Shown: piece by piece, positions 8,419-16,565 of the stretch
Position numbering within the stretch: position 1 is the stretch's first letter
Layout of the letters: every line of letters starts with the position of its first letter
Source of the DNA: Bacteroidales bacterium
Lineage (GTDB): Bacteria; Bacteroidota; Bacteroidia; Bacteroidales; FEN-979
Length of the DNA stretch: 35,285 bases
Assembly: GCA_025355465.1 (NCBI GenBank)
Contig: JANXZO010000063.1
Location: 1 to 35,285, forward strand
Direction: 5' to 3'
Notes under the pieces: generated by a model
What the model was told of the DNA's origin: nothing
The model's input: the letters and a program-made list of their open reading frames with translations, nothing else
Databases searched by the model: none
Translations under genes and position numbers: made by a program

Positions 8419-8439
8419 AATGTAAAATAGTTTTACATT
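8419..8439. repeat. 21-bp perfect palindrome, operator or weak terminator
   Basis: AATGTAAAA, TAG, then TTTTACATT: a 9-bp perfect inverted repeat. On the minus strand the right arm runs into six T, so it could terminate the TPR regulator transcript (stop at 8511). Its TGTAA...TTACA arms also resemble an operator. Confidence 0.55.
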
Positions 8440-8510
8440 CACCTGCGTATGAACAACTTACAAGGAAGGGTAAGATTTAGCTAAGAGCCTCTTTAGGGTT
8501 GATTAAAGGC

Positions 8511-10466
8511 CTATCCCAGCGCGATAAGATAACTTGTCAGGCTCTGCCCCTGATCAAGTCCAAGTTTTTTTCTGATTTTTGACCGTGTCACGTCAATGGA
8601 GGCGACGGTAAGATGGATGATCCGTGCAATATCTTTGGTGGAGAGATTTAACCTTAATAAGGCACAAAGTTGCAACTCCGAACGTGTCAGGTCCGGACAG
8701 ATCTTCAATAGTTTTTCATAATAATTTCCGTGCATCTGGCGAAACAGGACTTCGAAATTGTTCATTGGGTCTTTCTCTGAATCGCGTTTGATCTCTGAAA
8801 GTACCTGGGCAAAGTCCTCCTGCTCCCTCTTTTTAGAAAAACGGATCTGGAAAGGTTCCAGTTTGGCGCTGATCGATTTTGTGAGTTTACTCAGGTCGAG
8901 TCCGAGAAGGGTGTGAAACACAAGTTCCTGTTCCTTGATCTGCATTTCCAGTCGCAAATTTTCGATATCCTTTTCTTTCACGACCTTCTCCTTACATTCA
9001 ACATCAGCTCTGAGTTCGGCAAGCTTCTGCAATGCCTTCGCTTTCTTGCGTTTCCAGTTAAACAAGACCACGAGCATGGAAAGAAAAAGCAGGGTAAGGA
9101 TGGAAGCGAGGATGAACCCCCTGAGCCGGAAACGCTGCATCAGATTTTCTGATCGCAGCTGGTCCAGTTCAGCTTTCAACAGGCGACTACGGTATTTTAT
9201 CTCGGTTTCGTCAAAGATCTCATTCCCGATAACCAGAAACAGTGAGTCTTTGTAGATTGTCGCCTGACGAAGATAGGCTATCGCAGCAGCGGTATGATTC
9301 CCGGCCAGCGACCACTCCGAGAGCATCGACAAGGCATCCATGGCGATCGGATACACCGAATTTTTACGGGCCCATTCAAACGACTGTTCCACCATGTGCT
9401 GAGCGCTGTCGTTCAGATTATTTTCCCGCAGGAGAGAACCGAAAAGGAGCATTCCATCATGAAATTCAGGGATCACCATCATCTGATCGCGGGAATGATA
9501 CAGACGGGCAAGTTTATTCATGGCCTCCTGCTTTTTCCCATGTTTGACAAGCAATCTGGCCTCCGAAAAGGCATATCCCGTCAACACCCGCGGATCAGTA
9601 AAACTGAGGCAGGCGCTGTCGGCCACCAGAATTGAATCGGCGCTGGCAATTTCACCCCTCTCAATATATAAAGAAAGCAGGCTCATGGAGGTAAAACATA
9701 CGCCGGTGCGATGGTTCAGCGTCCGGAAAAGTTGATGACATTCAAGAAAATTCTGACAGGCCATTGCCAGAAACTGGCTCGATTTTTCAGGTTTATAGAA
9801 TCTATGCAGATTAGCCATGTTCAGATAAAGAGTGCCGATGCCCAGCAAATGGGTGGCCTTTGCATCAGGTTCGTTAAGCACTGAATCATAGGCAGCCGAT
9901 GCGAGATAATATTCAAGCGCTTTGTTGTACCGGTTCTGCTCCAGGTAAACACTGCCGATGTTGAAAAGGGTCGACATCACCTGAAAGTTGTTTCCGGTTT
10001 TTCGAAAATATTCCAGTGCGCTGTTCATCAGCACGATGGCTGTATCATACCGTCCGATGATTCGGTAAAGACTGCCGATCTGCTCAACGGCCCTGTAATG
10101 GAGCCGCAATTCGCCTGCCTGCAGGTAGAGGTCAGATGCCCGTTTCAGGTACCAGAATGCACTGTCCACATCTCCTTTGTTTTCCCAGGCCATCCCCAGG
10201 GAAAAGTGAAGCTTCCCGTTCGTCACCGGCCTGACCTTTTTATTCACGAGGGCTAAACCCTGCCAGCCGAACCACAACGAGGAATCCGGATCGGTATTCC
10301 AGTAGATGGCACATAAACGGCTCAGATTCCGTACACGCTGATCGTTTTCGATCGGTGTTTTCAATAAATTTTTCAGTATGGTAATAGAATCCTGTTCCGC
10401 GGCGCGAAGATCTGATATGGCATAAAAAACGAGAAGGGCGAGGAATGGCAAGGATAATTTCTTCAT
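8511..10466 (-). CDS. TPR-repeat membrane regulator with C-terminal LuxR-type HTH
   Basis: The protein has 651 residues. An N-terminal signal sequence (MKKLSLPFLALLVFYAI...) leads into a periplasmic domain of about 400 residues made of tetratricopeptide-like repeats, for example EQIGSLYRIIGRYDTAIVLM and LFNIGSVYLEQNRYNKALEY. One transmembrane helix (LRGFILASILTLLFLSMLVVL, within about 449-470) is followed by a cytoplasmic coiled coil. A C-terminal helix-turn-helix reads LTRSELQLCALLRLNLSTKDIARI..., like LuxR/GerE-type domains. This TPR-TM-coil-HTH layout is common in Bacteroidota one-component regulators. Targets are unknown; the adjacent receiver-lipoprotein pair downstream is the obvious candidate by position. 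Confidence 0.88.
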   Translation of the reverse strand: MKKLSLPFLALLVFYAISDLRAAEQDSITILKNLLKTPIENDQRVRNLSRLCAIYWNTDPDSSLWFGWQGLALVNKKVRPVTNGKLHFSLGMAWENKGDVDSAFWYLKRASDLYLQAGELRLHYRAVEQIGSLYRIIGRYDTAIVLMNSALEYFRKTGNNFQVMSTLFNIGSVYLEQNRYNKALEYYLASAAYDSVLNEPDAKATHLLGIGTLYLNMANLHRFYKPEKSSQFLAMACQNFLECHQLFRTLNHRTGVCFTSMSLLSLYIERGEIASADSILVADSACLSFTDPRVLTGYAFSEARLLVKHGKKQEAMNKLARLYHSRDQMMVIPEFHDGMLLFGSLLRENNLNDSAQHMVEQSFEWARKNSVYPIAMDALSMLSEWSLAGNHTAAAIAYLRQATIYKDSLFLVIGNEIFDETEIKYRSRLLKAELDQLRSENLMQRFRLRGFILASILTLLFLSMLVVLFNWKRKKAKALQKLAELRADVECKEKVVKEKDIENLRLEMQIKEQELVFHTLLGLDLSKLTKSISAKLEPFQIRFSKKREQEDFAQVLSEIKRDSEKDPMNNFEVLFRQMHGNYYEKLLKICPDLTRSELQLCALLRLNLSTKDIARIIHLTVASIDVTRSKIRKKLGLDQGQSLTSYLIALG

Positions 10467-10494
10467 ACAGCCGAAAATATTATTGCAAATGAGG

Positions 10495-10950
10495 TCAGTT
10501 CTCCTTCAGGATGTACTCATCGTATTCGATCTCGAAGCGCAGTTTGTGTTTCGACTCCTCCTGTGCCAGCCTCAGGAAGGTCTCTTTCACGGCCGGATCT
10601 GTGGCTCTTTCGGCCAGGGCCGTGTACATCCGGAAAGCGGCTTTCTCCTTTTTCATGGCGAGAATGAGCGACTCCTGGTACGACATTGAGGGGGAGGGTT
10701 TTACATCCACAAGATATTCGGAGATCTTCAGGTCACGTACCTGCTGTTCTTCCATCAGAAAGCTGCCGGTCTCCTTTACCGACATCAGGTTTGCTTTGTG
10801 GCGCATCTCCTCTTCGGCATACTCCTGAAAGACCTTCCTGGTTTGCTGGCTCTTCGACTGTGTAGCCATCTGAAGATAAAAATCGACTGCTGCCTGCTCC
10901 TCGCCTATGGCAAAGTCGAGGATGTCGTTGATATTGTTGAATTCCACCAT
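10495..10950 (-). CDS. rubrerythrin-like ferritin-superfamily diiron protein
   Basis: The protein has 151 residues and an all-helical pattern with two ExxH half-sites: E17/E18 with EEEMRH (E48, H51), and a KEKAAFRMY helix with QEESKH in the second half. These are the diiron ligands of the ferritin-like/rubrerythrin domain. The C-terminal rubredoxin domain of classical rubrerythrin is absent. Such proteins usually deal with peroxide or iron in anaerobes. The gene is cytoplasmic, lies 83 bp downstream of the large flavoprotein fusion in the same orientation, and is separated from it by a strong palindrome, so it is probably transcribed on its own. Confidence 0.85.
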   Translation of the reverse strand: MVEFNNINDILDFAIGEEQAAVDFYLQMATQSKSQQTRKVFQEYAEEEMRHKANLMSVKETGSFLMEEQQVRDLKISEYLVDVKPSPSMSYQESLILAMKKEKAAFRMYTALAERATDPAVKETFLRLAQEESKHKLRFEIEYDEYILKEN

Positions 10951-10958
10951 GGTTTTTT

Positions 10959-10979
10959 GATTTAGGATTTACGATTTAA
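10959..10979. repeat. 7-bp triple tandem repeat in intergenic spacer
   Basis: Three consecutive copies of GATTTA plus one variable base (G, C, A) lie directly upstream of the rubrerythrin-like gene. Similar 7-8 bp repeats occur in the other spacers of this strand. Confidence 0.7.
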
Positions 10980-10980
10980 T

Positions 10981-11033
10981 ACCTCAACCCCCGGCCCCTT
11001 CTCCTTAAGGAGAAGGGGTGAAGGGGATGAGGT
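10981..11033. terminator. 53-bp imperfect palindrome abutting the fusion gene stop codon
   Basis: The inner stem is CCCCTTCTCCTT / AAGGAGAAGGGG (10995-11018, perfect). The outer arms ACCTCA-A-CCCC and GGGG-A-TGAGGT (10981-10991 and 11023-11033) pair around a small internal bulge. The right arm reaches the first base of the minus-strand stop codon (11033-11035). No T-run follows, so it is a REP-like palindrome that may serve as a transcription end or mRNA 3' stabiliser. Confidence 0.6.
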
Positions 11034-14000
11034 TATTTAAACTCTTCATCAAACATCCTCGTTACGGCATCACACCCATGTTCATAATGACGTTTGCCGT
11101 TATCTCCTTTTGTAGGGCGCATGAGAAGTTTTTCCATCTCTTTCTTTTCGGGCAGGAGGCTGACGATCTCCAGAAACAGTTCGTGGTGATCTTCACTTGA
11201 TCCGAGTCCGAACTGCCCCAGGATGCCTGCCAATTGCTGTAAAGAGCTCTTTTCTATCCGGCACTTCAAGACGGCTTCAAACTCCTGGATCACCTGTTGT
11301 GAATTGGTGAATGTGCCTCCGGTTTCGGCAGGCAACGAGGCCGGAAGAACAAGATCTGCCGCCAGGGCCGATGGGGTCATAAAATAGTCCTGCACCATTA
11401 TAAACCCGGCCTGCACAAAGATTTTCTCCGCACTTTTCGGATCTGCAGCACAACCCATCGGATCCTCCCCAAAGATAAAGATATTTTTGACGTTTCCTTC
11501 ATCCAATGAACCGTGGAGGCAGGAAGTTTCGGCCGATGCGACGGTGGAAGTTTTCCACTTGTCTTTCAAACGCTGCACATACGCGGAGTCATCCAACTGC
11601 TCCCCTCCGATGCCGAAGTGCGGACTTACACCCATATCGAAAAGCCCCTGGGCATTGTTCTTTTCCTTGATGGCGAACAGTCCGTTGGAACTTTTACCCA
11701 ACTTCCCGGTGATGCGTGCAAGATTGAAAATCTCCTTGCAGGTATTGCCCGAACTCCCTTTCTCGGAGAAGACGAGGATTGCATTCATCTCATTGTTGTA
11801 CTCCACGGCAAAGGCTGCCACCTGAGAGGCCGTCACGCCCGACTTTTCAACAAGCTGCTCATACTTCTCCGCCAACAGCATCTGTTTGTAACCGTCGAAC
11901 CCCGTCACCCGGTCGCGCAGGAACAGGGCATTCTCGAGTCCGTTCGACAAAAGGTAATGGTTCACCGCCTTGATAAAATAGTAGTATGACTTCACCTTCA
12001 GCACCTCGTTTACCTTGTGCGACATGGCGCTTTCATCCTTATCGGTAACAAGTATAATGGGTGTCTTCTTCAGGAAGTGTGCGTTTTGAATCATGAATCC
12101 GGCCACGGCATGATCGCAGTTGATGTCGGTGCCCAGAAGGTAAAACCTGCTTGCCCCGCCCAGCTGACAGGCAGGAACGTTGAGTTCGCTGTTGTAGCGG
12201 AATCCCTCGCCCCGCCCGAGGTAATGGAAACTGCCTATATTGTTGGTCTTCGCAGCGCCACGGGCCAGTTTATGAATGAGGTACAACTCCTCGTTACTCA
12301 ACCGGGCTCCGCCGAAGAAGGCATTTTCATCGGGTTTTACCGATTGGATCTTCTCACGGATCAGGTCGAAAGCCTTCTCAAAGGTGATCTCTTCGAACTT
12401 CCCGTTTACCTTCAACATCGGCCGGGTGATACGGCTGAGGTCGTTGTAGAATTTGTACCCGAATTTCGGATAGCGACAGATGTTCCCGTCGGTGTTTACG
12501 ATTCCTTTGCGGCCGGTAACGCCCATCACAAAGCCTTTCTTCTGGTGCAGTGTCAGGGTACAGCCCACGCCGCAGTAGTTGCACACAGCATCCACCGGTT
12601 CCGTTTTTACAGGTCCGGGTTTGAAGGGTAAATTTTCGGTGATGGCGCCGGTGGGACAGGTGGAGATACACATTCCGCACGATTCGCATTGGGTATCCTG
12701 AAGGGCGTTGCCCATACTTGGGGCTACATAGGTATCGAATCCGCGGTTGATCAGTCCGAGCGCGTTGGCCCCCACCACTTCGCGGCAGATCCTGACGCAG
12801 CGGGCACAGAGAATGCATTTGTTGTTGTCGATCTCTATGTAAGGATGGCGGAAATCGACCGGGTATTCGCGAAAATCTCCTTCGTAGGATTTCTGCTGTG
12901 CGCCATATTCTGTTGAATAGCGTTGCAGATCACAATCCAGGAAGGCGGTACAACCACATTCGAGACAACGCTGCGCCTCGTGACGCGCTACTGCTTCGCC
13001 TTCATATCCGAGTTCCACTTCGTTGAAATTCAGGCGGGCATCAGCCGAAAGTGTAGGCATCTCCTCACGAAGCTGGTTCCGGAATTTCCCGATGTACTCC
13101 TCTTTCAGCTGTTTTTTGAAGTTGTCGCGCTTGCTGGTGAAGACCTTTTCGCGGGGTTTCAGCGGCCATCCCATGAGGTACTGGTGGGCGCTGTGCGAAG
13201 CCGTCTTTGCCTGCGCAATGGCTTCGATGATGGTGGCGGGACCAGTCACCCCGTCACCGGCGGCAAATACCGACGGGATGCCGGTTTGCAGCGTGGCTTT
13301 GTCGGCATCGATGTCGCCCCACTTGTTGATCTTCAGTTCACCCTCGCCGGTATGGGCATTAATGTCGTCGATGAAGTTGATATCCGTTTTCTGGCCGATG
13401 GCGGCAAGCACGTAGTCCACTTTGATCTCGAAATCGGAACCCTCCACGGGCACGGGCCTGCGTCTGCCCGATGCATCCGGCTCACCCAGCTCCATCCGGA
13501 TGCAGGTGATGGTTTTACATTCACCCTCGTCGTTCTTGTTGATCTTTTTGGGTAGTGTAAGAAAGAGGTACTCCACCCCCTCCAGCTTCGATTCGTGGAT
13601 CTCAATCGGGTTTGCGGGCATCTCCTTCTCGGTGCGGCGGTAGATAACATACACCTTGTCGGCCTTGCAGCGGACCGATGTGCGGCAGCAGTCCATGGCG
13701 GTATTTCCTCCACCAACAACAGCAATGGTCTTGCCGCTGAAATCGTACCGCTGGCCGGATACCTCCATGTTTTTCAGGAAATCGATACCGGAATAAACAT
13801 TACCGGCATCATCACCTTCGCAACCCACGCCGGTCCCTTTCTGCGAACCGATGGTGAGAATGGTGGCATCGTACTTTGCCCTGATCTCTTTGTAACTAAC
13901 GTTTTCACCCAGCCTGGAGTTGTAAAAAATGTTAACGCCCAGGTCGGTGATGTTCTTCACCTCCTGATCGAGGATATCGTTGGGCAGGCGGTACTCGGGA

Positions 14001-14719
14001 ATGCCGTAGCGAAGCCATCCGCCCGGCTTGGGCGCTGCTTCGAAGATGTCGACCTGATGTCCTTCGATTTGCAAAAAATGGCCGGCAGAGAGTCCTCCGG
14101 GTCCGGCGCCGATCACAGCGATCCTTTTTCCGGTGGCGGCTTTTACTTCAGGAACAAATTTTTCCGGAGATGCGAGGTCGATGTCCGATGCAAAGCGCTT
14201 CAGGTAGTCGATTCCCACAGGGGCGCCTTCATCGAGCAGGTTGCGGCGGCACTCCACCTCGCACGGACGAACACACACCCGGCCGCAGATGGCGGGCAGC
14301 GGGTTGGTCTCCTTGATGAGGGCCACGGCATCGTTGTACAAACCTTTGTCGATGAGGGAGATGTAACCCTGAACATCCACGCCGGCGGGGCAGGTCTGCT
14401 TGCAGGGACCGATACAATCGGCGTAGTGGTTGCTGAGCATCAGCTCAAGCGCCATCTTCCGCGACTTACGGATCCCCTCGTTGTCGGTGAGTATCTTCAT
14501 CCCCTCGGTGATCTTCGTGGAGCAGGAGGGCTGATGTCCGCGCATTCCCTCTACCTCTACCACACAAACATAGCAGGAAGTGAAGGGTTCAAGCCGGTCG
14601 TCGTTGCAGAGTGTAGGGATCTCAATTCCGTTGCGTCGTGCCAGATCGAGGATGGTTTCGCCTGTGTAACCCTTAACGATGTTTCCGTTGAGTATGATAT
14701 TTAAAGAGTTGTCTGCCAT
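11033..14719 (-). CDS. 1228-residue multidomain flavoprotein: [2Fe-2S] + GltD/NfnL-like FAD-NAD(P) module + ferredoxins + molybdopterin-oxidoreductase-like domain without metal ligand
   Basis: Domains in order: a NuoG-type [2Fe-2S] domain (C38, C49, C52, C66); a GltD N-terminal Fe-S domain (C102-C157); an FAD-binding site (GAGPGG, 204-209); a NAD(P)-binding site (GGGNTAMD, 336-343); a Cys-rich linker (C585-C596); two [4Fe-4S] clusters (C635-C645, C678-C688); then a molybdopterin-oxidoreductase-like domain with its own [4Fe-4S] site (C713, C716, C720, C748). Where formate dehydrogenases have the Cys/Sec ligand after the conserved NN, this protein reads NNIGSFHYLGRGEGF, so no metal-ligating Cys or Sec is present. 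It therefore resembles NuoG or the A subunit of NuoEFG-like electron-bifurcating complexes with an inserted NfnL-like module, rather than an active formate dehydrogenase. It is cytoplasmic and forms an operon with the NuoF-like (42-bp gap) and NuoE-like genes. Confidence 0.9.
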   Translation of the reverse strand: MADNSLNIILNGNIVKGYTGETILDLARRNGIEIPTLCNDDRLEPFTSCYVCVVEVEGMRGHQPSCSTKITEGMKILTDNEGIRKSRKMALELMLSNHYADCIGPCKQTCPAGVDVQGYISLIDKGLYNDAVALIKETNPLPAICGRVCVRPCEVECRRNLLDEGAPVGIDYLKRFASDIDLASPEKFVPEVKAATGKRIAVIGAGPGGLSAGHFLQIEGHQVDIFEAAPKPGGWLRYGIPEYRLPNDILDQEVKNITDLGVNIFYNSRLGENVSYKEIRAKYDATILTIGSQKGTGVGCEGDDAGNVYSGIDFLKNMEVSGQRYDFSGKTIAVVGGGNTAMDCCRTSVRCKADKVYVIYRRTEKEMPANPIEIHESKLEGVEYLFLTLPKKINKNDEGECKTITCIRMELGEPDASGRRRPVPVEGSDFEIKVDYVLAAIGQKTDINFIDDINAHTGEGELKINKWGDIDADKATLQTGIPSVFAAGDGVTGPATIIEAIAQAKTASHSAHQYLMGWPLKPREKVFTSKRDNFKKQLKEEYIGKFRNQLREEMPTLSADARLNFNEVELGYEGEAVARHEAQRCLECGCTAFLDCDLQRYSTEYGAQQKSYEGDFREYPVDFRHPYIEIDNNKCILCARCVRICREVVGANALGLINRGFDTYVAPSMGNALQDTQCESCGMCISTCPTGAITENLPFKPGPVKTEPVDAVCNYCGVGCTLTLHQKKGFVMGVTGRKGIVNTDGNICRYPKFGYKFYNDLSRITRPMLKVNGKFEEITFEKAFDLIREKIQSVKPDENAFFGGARLSNEELYLIHKLARGAAKTNNIGSFHYLGRGEGFRYNSELNVPACQLGGASRFYLLGTDINCDHAVAGFMIQNAHFLKKTPIILVTDKDESAMSHKVNEVLKVKSYYYFIKAVNHYLLSNGLENALFLRDRVTGFDGYKQMLLAEKYEQLVEKSGVTASQVAAFAVEYNNEMNAILVFSEKGSSGNTCKEIFNLARITGKLGKSSNGLFAIKEKNNAQGLFDMGVSPHFGIGGEQLDDSAYVQRLKDKWKTSTVASAETSCLHGSLDEGNVKNIFIFGEDPMGCAADPKSAEKIFVQAGFIMVQDYFMTPSALAADLVLPASLPAETGGTFTNSQQVIQEFEAVLKCRIEKSSLQQLAGILGQFGLGSSEDHHELFLEIVSLLPEKKEMEKLLMRPTKGDNGKRHYEHGCDAVTRMFDEEFK

Positions 14720-14730
14720 AAAAATAAATT

Positions 14731-14762
14731 GTGAAATAGTGAAATAGCGAAATTGTGAAAAT
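14731..14762. repeat. 8-bp quasi-tandem repeat in operon spacer
   Basis: Four consecutive degenerate units (GTGAAATA, GTGAAATA, GCGAAATT, GTGAAAAT) fill most of the gap between the NuoF-like and fusion genes. Confidence 0.7.
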
Positions 14763-16537
14763 TAAGACAAGATGATGGAAGCAAACTTGCATTTCGAGTA
14801 GCAGACTCCGCATTTTGTGCAGATATCCTGGTCGATGTGATGAACCTGTTTGCGTTCGCCGGTTATGGCTTTCACCGGACAGTTCTTCAGGCAAACCATG
14901 CAGCCTGTGCACTTCTCTTCGTCGACGGTGTAGGTGAGCAGCGGACGACAAACCCTGGCGGGGCACTTTTTGCTCGAAATATGGGCTTCATATTCGTCGC
15001 GGAAATAGCGGATCGTGGTGAGAACCGGGTTGGGTGCGGTTTGCCCGAGTCCGCAAAGCGAATTATCCTTGATCTGGTAAGCCAGCTCTTCCAGCTTTTC
15101 GAGGTCGCCCGCTTTACCGAGGCCATTGGTGATGCGGTTGAGGATCTCCAGCATACGTTTGGTACCCATCCGGCAGAACGTACATTTACCGCAGCTCTCC
15201 TTGCAGGTGAAATCGAGGAAGAATTTGGCCACATCCACCATACAGGTTGTTTCGTCCATCACCACCATTCCGCCTGAGCCCATGATTGCCCCTGTGGCGT
15301 TGACAGAGTCGTAGTCGACGATGGTGTCGGATAAAAAGTCAGGGATACAACCTCCGGAGGGGCCTCCCATCTGCACGGCCTTAAACCGTTTGTTGTTCTT
15401 GATCCCGCCTCCGAGTTTGAAGATCACATCGCGGATGGTCATGCCCATGGGTACCTCAACGAGTCCCGAATGACAGACCTTTCCAGCGAGGGCAAACACC
15501 TTGGTTCCCTTGCTCTTCTCAGTTCCGTATTGTGCGTAGGCTTCCGGACCGTTCAGGATGATCCAGGGGATGTTGGCAAAAGTTTCAACGTTGTTGATGT
15601 TCGTCGGCATTTTCCAGAGGCCCGAAGCAGCCGGGAAAGGCGGACGTTTGCGTGGCATGCCACGTTCTCCTTCGATGGAGGCGATCAGCGCCGTCTCTTC
15701 ACCGCAGACAAATGCACCGGCTCCCTCCTTTATGTAGATGTCGAAGTTGAAGCCCTGTATTCCGAAGATATTTTTTCCGAGATACCCCTTTTCGTGGGCC
15801 TGCCGGATTGCGATGTTGAGCCGTTTGATGGCGAGCGGGTATTCGGCACGGCAATAGATCACACCGCCGGTAGCCTCGATGGCGTAAGCAGCAATGATCA
15901 TTCCTTCCAGCACGGAATGCGGGTCGCCTTCAAGCACCGAGCGGTCCATGAATGCACCCGGATCGCCTTCATCGGCATTGCAGATAACATATTTTTCGGC
16001 AGATTTGTTGGCATTGGCAAATTTCCACTTCATGCCGGTGGAGAAACCACCACCGCCACGACCGCGGAGTCCCGATTTGAGCACTGAGTCAATCACTGCT
16101 TCACGACTGATCTTATCGATGGCGATTTTTTTGATGGCCGTATAGCCGTAACGCTGCTCATACTCTTCAATTGATTCCGGATCCATGTACCCGCAGTTGC
16201 GAAGTACGATCTTTATCTGGGAGTTGATGAAATCATTCTCGGGGGCTTCAAAAAGGTCTGTATATACAATATAATCCCGGATCGGATCCTGCTGATTGAT
16301 GTGCTTCTCGATCACCTCAACCGCACGGTCGGCATCAACCTCTCCGTAAAGATAGGTCCCGGTTTCATCGGTAATCTCTACCAGCGGCTCGCGGTAACAC
16401 ATGCCCACACAACTGGTTTTCCGCAGATCGAAAGTCAGGTTATCAGACTCCTTTAATGCTTTAATTTTTTCATAGGTCTTGTTGGCCCCTGCGGCAATCC
16501 CGCAACTGCCGAGTCCGACGGTTACTGTAGTGTTCAT
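14762..16537 (-). CDS. NuoF-like FMN/NAD-binding subunit with thioredoxin-like and C-terminal ferredoxin domains (HydB/HndC type)
   Basis: The protein has 591 residues from the ATG at 16537 (MNTTVTVGLG); the longer frame to 16555 starts at TTG. It begins with a thioredoxin-like [2Fe-2S] domain (C12, C43, C47). The NuoF core follows with RGRGGGGFSTGMKW (FMN/NADH site, about 160-175), an SLBB region, and ESCGKCTFCRMG (N3-type [4Fe-4S], about 455). Two C-terminal [4Fe-4S] motifs (CTGCMVCLKNCP, CTKCGVCYSKC) are absent from true complex I NuoF. This layout is that of the B subunit of bifurcating [FeFe]- and [NiFe]-hydrogenases, NAD-dependent formate dehydrogenases and related complexes. It would exchange electrons between NAD(H) and ferredoxin via FMN. 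It lies 28 bp after the NuoE-like gene. Confidence 0.93.
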   Translation of the reverse strand: MNTTVTVGLGSCGIAAGANKTYEKIKALKESDNLTFDLRKTSCVGMCYREPLVEITDETGTYLYGEVDADRAVEVIEKHINQQDPIRDYIVYTDLFEAPENDFINSQIKIVLRNCGYMDPESIEEYEQRYGYTAIKKIAIDKISREAVIDSVLKSGLRGRGGGGFSTGMKWKFANANKSAEKYVICNADEGDPGAFMDRSVLEGDPHSVLEGMIIAAYAIEATGGVIYCRAEYPLAIKRLNIAIRQAHEKGYLGKNIFGIQGFNFDIYIKEGAGAFVCGEETALIASIEGERGMPRKRPPFPAASGLWKMPTNINNVETFANIPWIILNGPEAYAQYGTEKSKGTKVFALAGKVCHSGLVEVPMGMTIRDVIFKLGGGIKNNKRFKAVQMGGPSGGCIPDFLSDTIVDYDSVNATGAIMGSGGMVVMDETTCMVDVAKFFLDFTCKESCGKCTFCRMGTKRMLEILNRITNGLGKAGDLEKLEELAYQIKDNSLCGLGQTAPNPVLTTIRYFRDEYEAHISSKKCPARVCRPLLTYTVDEEKCTGCMVCLKNCPVKAITGERKQVHHIDQDICTKCGVCYSKCKFASIILS

Positions 16538-16565
16538 AAATTTCTCAATTTTCAATTAACATTAC

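Larger units (their letters stand above)
8265..8510 (-). promoter_or_regulatory. AT-rich control region upstream of the receiver-lipoprotein pair
   Basis: This 246-bp gap separates the stop of the TPR regulator gene from the receiver start. It is far more AT-rich than its surroundings and contains two perfect inverted repeats, listed separately. No clear Bacteroidota TTTG/TAnnTTTG promoter with correct spacing is visible, although several partial matches are present. Confidence 0.45.

Noticed and set aside
10981-11033. CRISPR repeat
   Set aside because: A single palindrome with no repeated units and spacers; no array or cas genes are seen anywhere in the window.
11033-13000. Active molybdenum/tungsten formate dehydrogenase
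   Set aside because: The Cys/Sec metal ligand region reads NNIGSFHYLGRG with neither residue, and no FdhD or molybdopterin genes are nearby.
13595-14704. 369-codon plus-strand open frame
   Set aside because: It lies wholly antisense to the well-supported flavoprotein fusion, has no family motifs and follows from the GC-rich codon use of the real gene.
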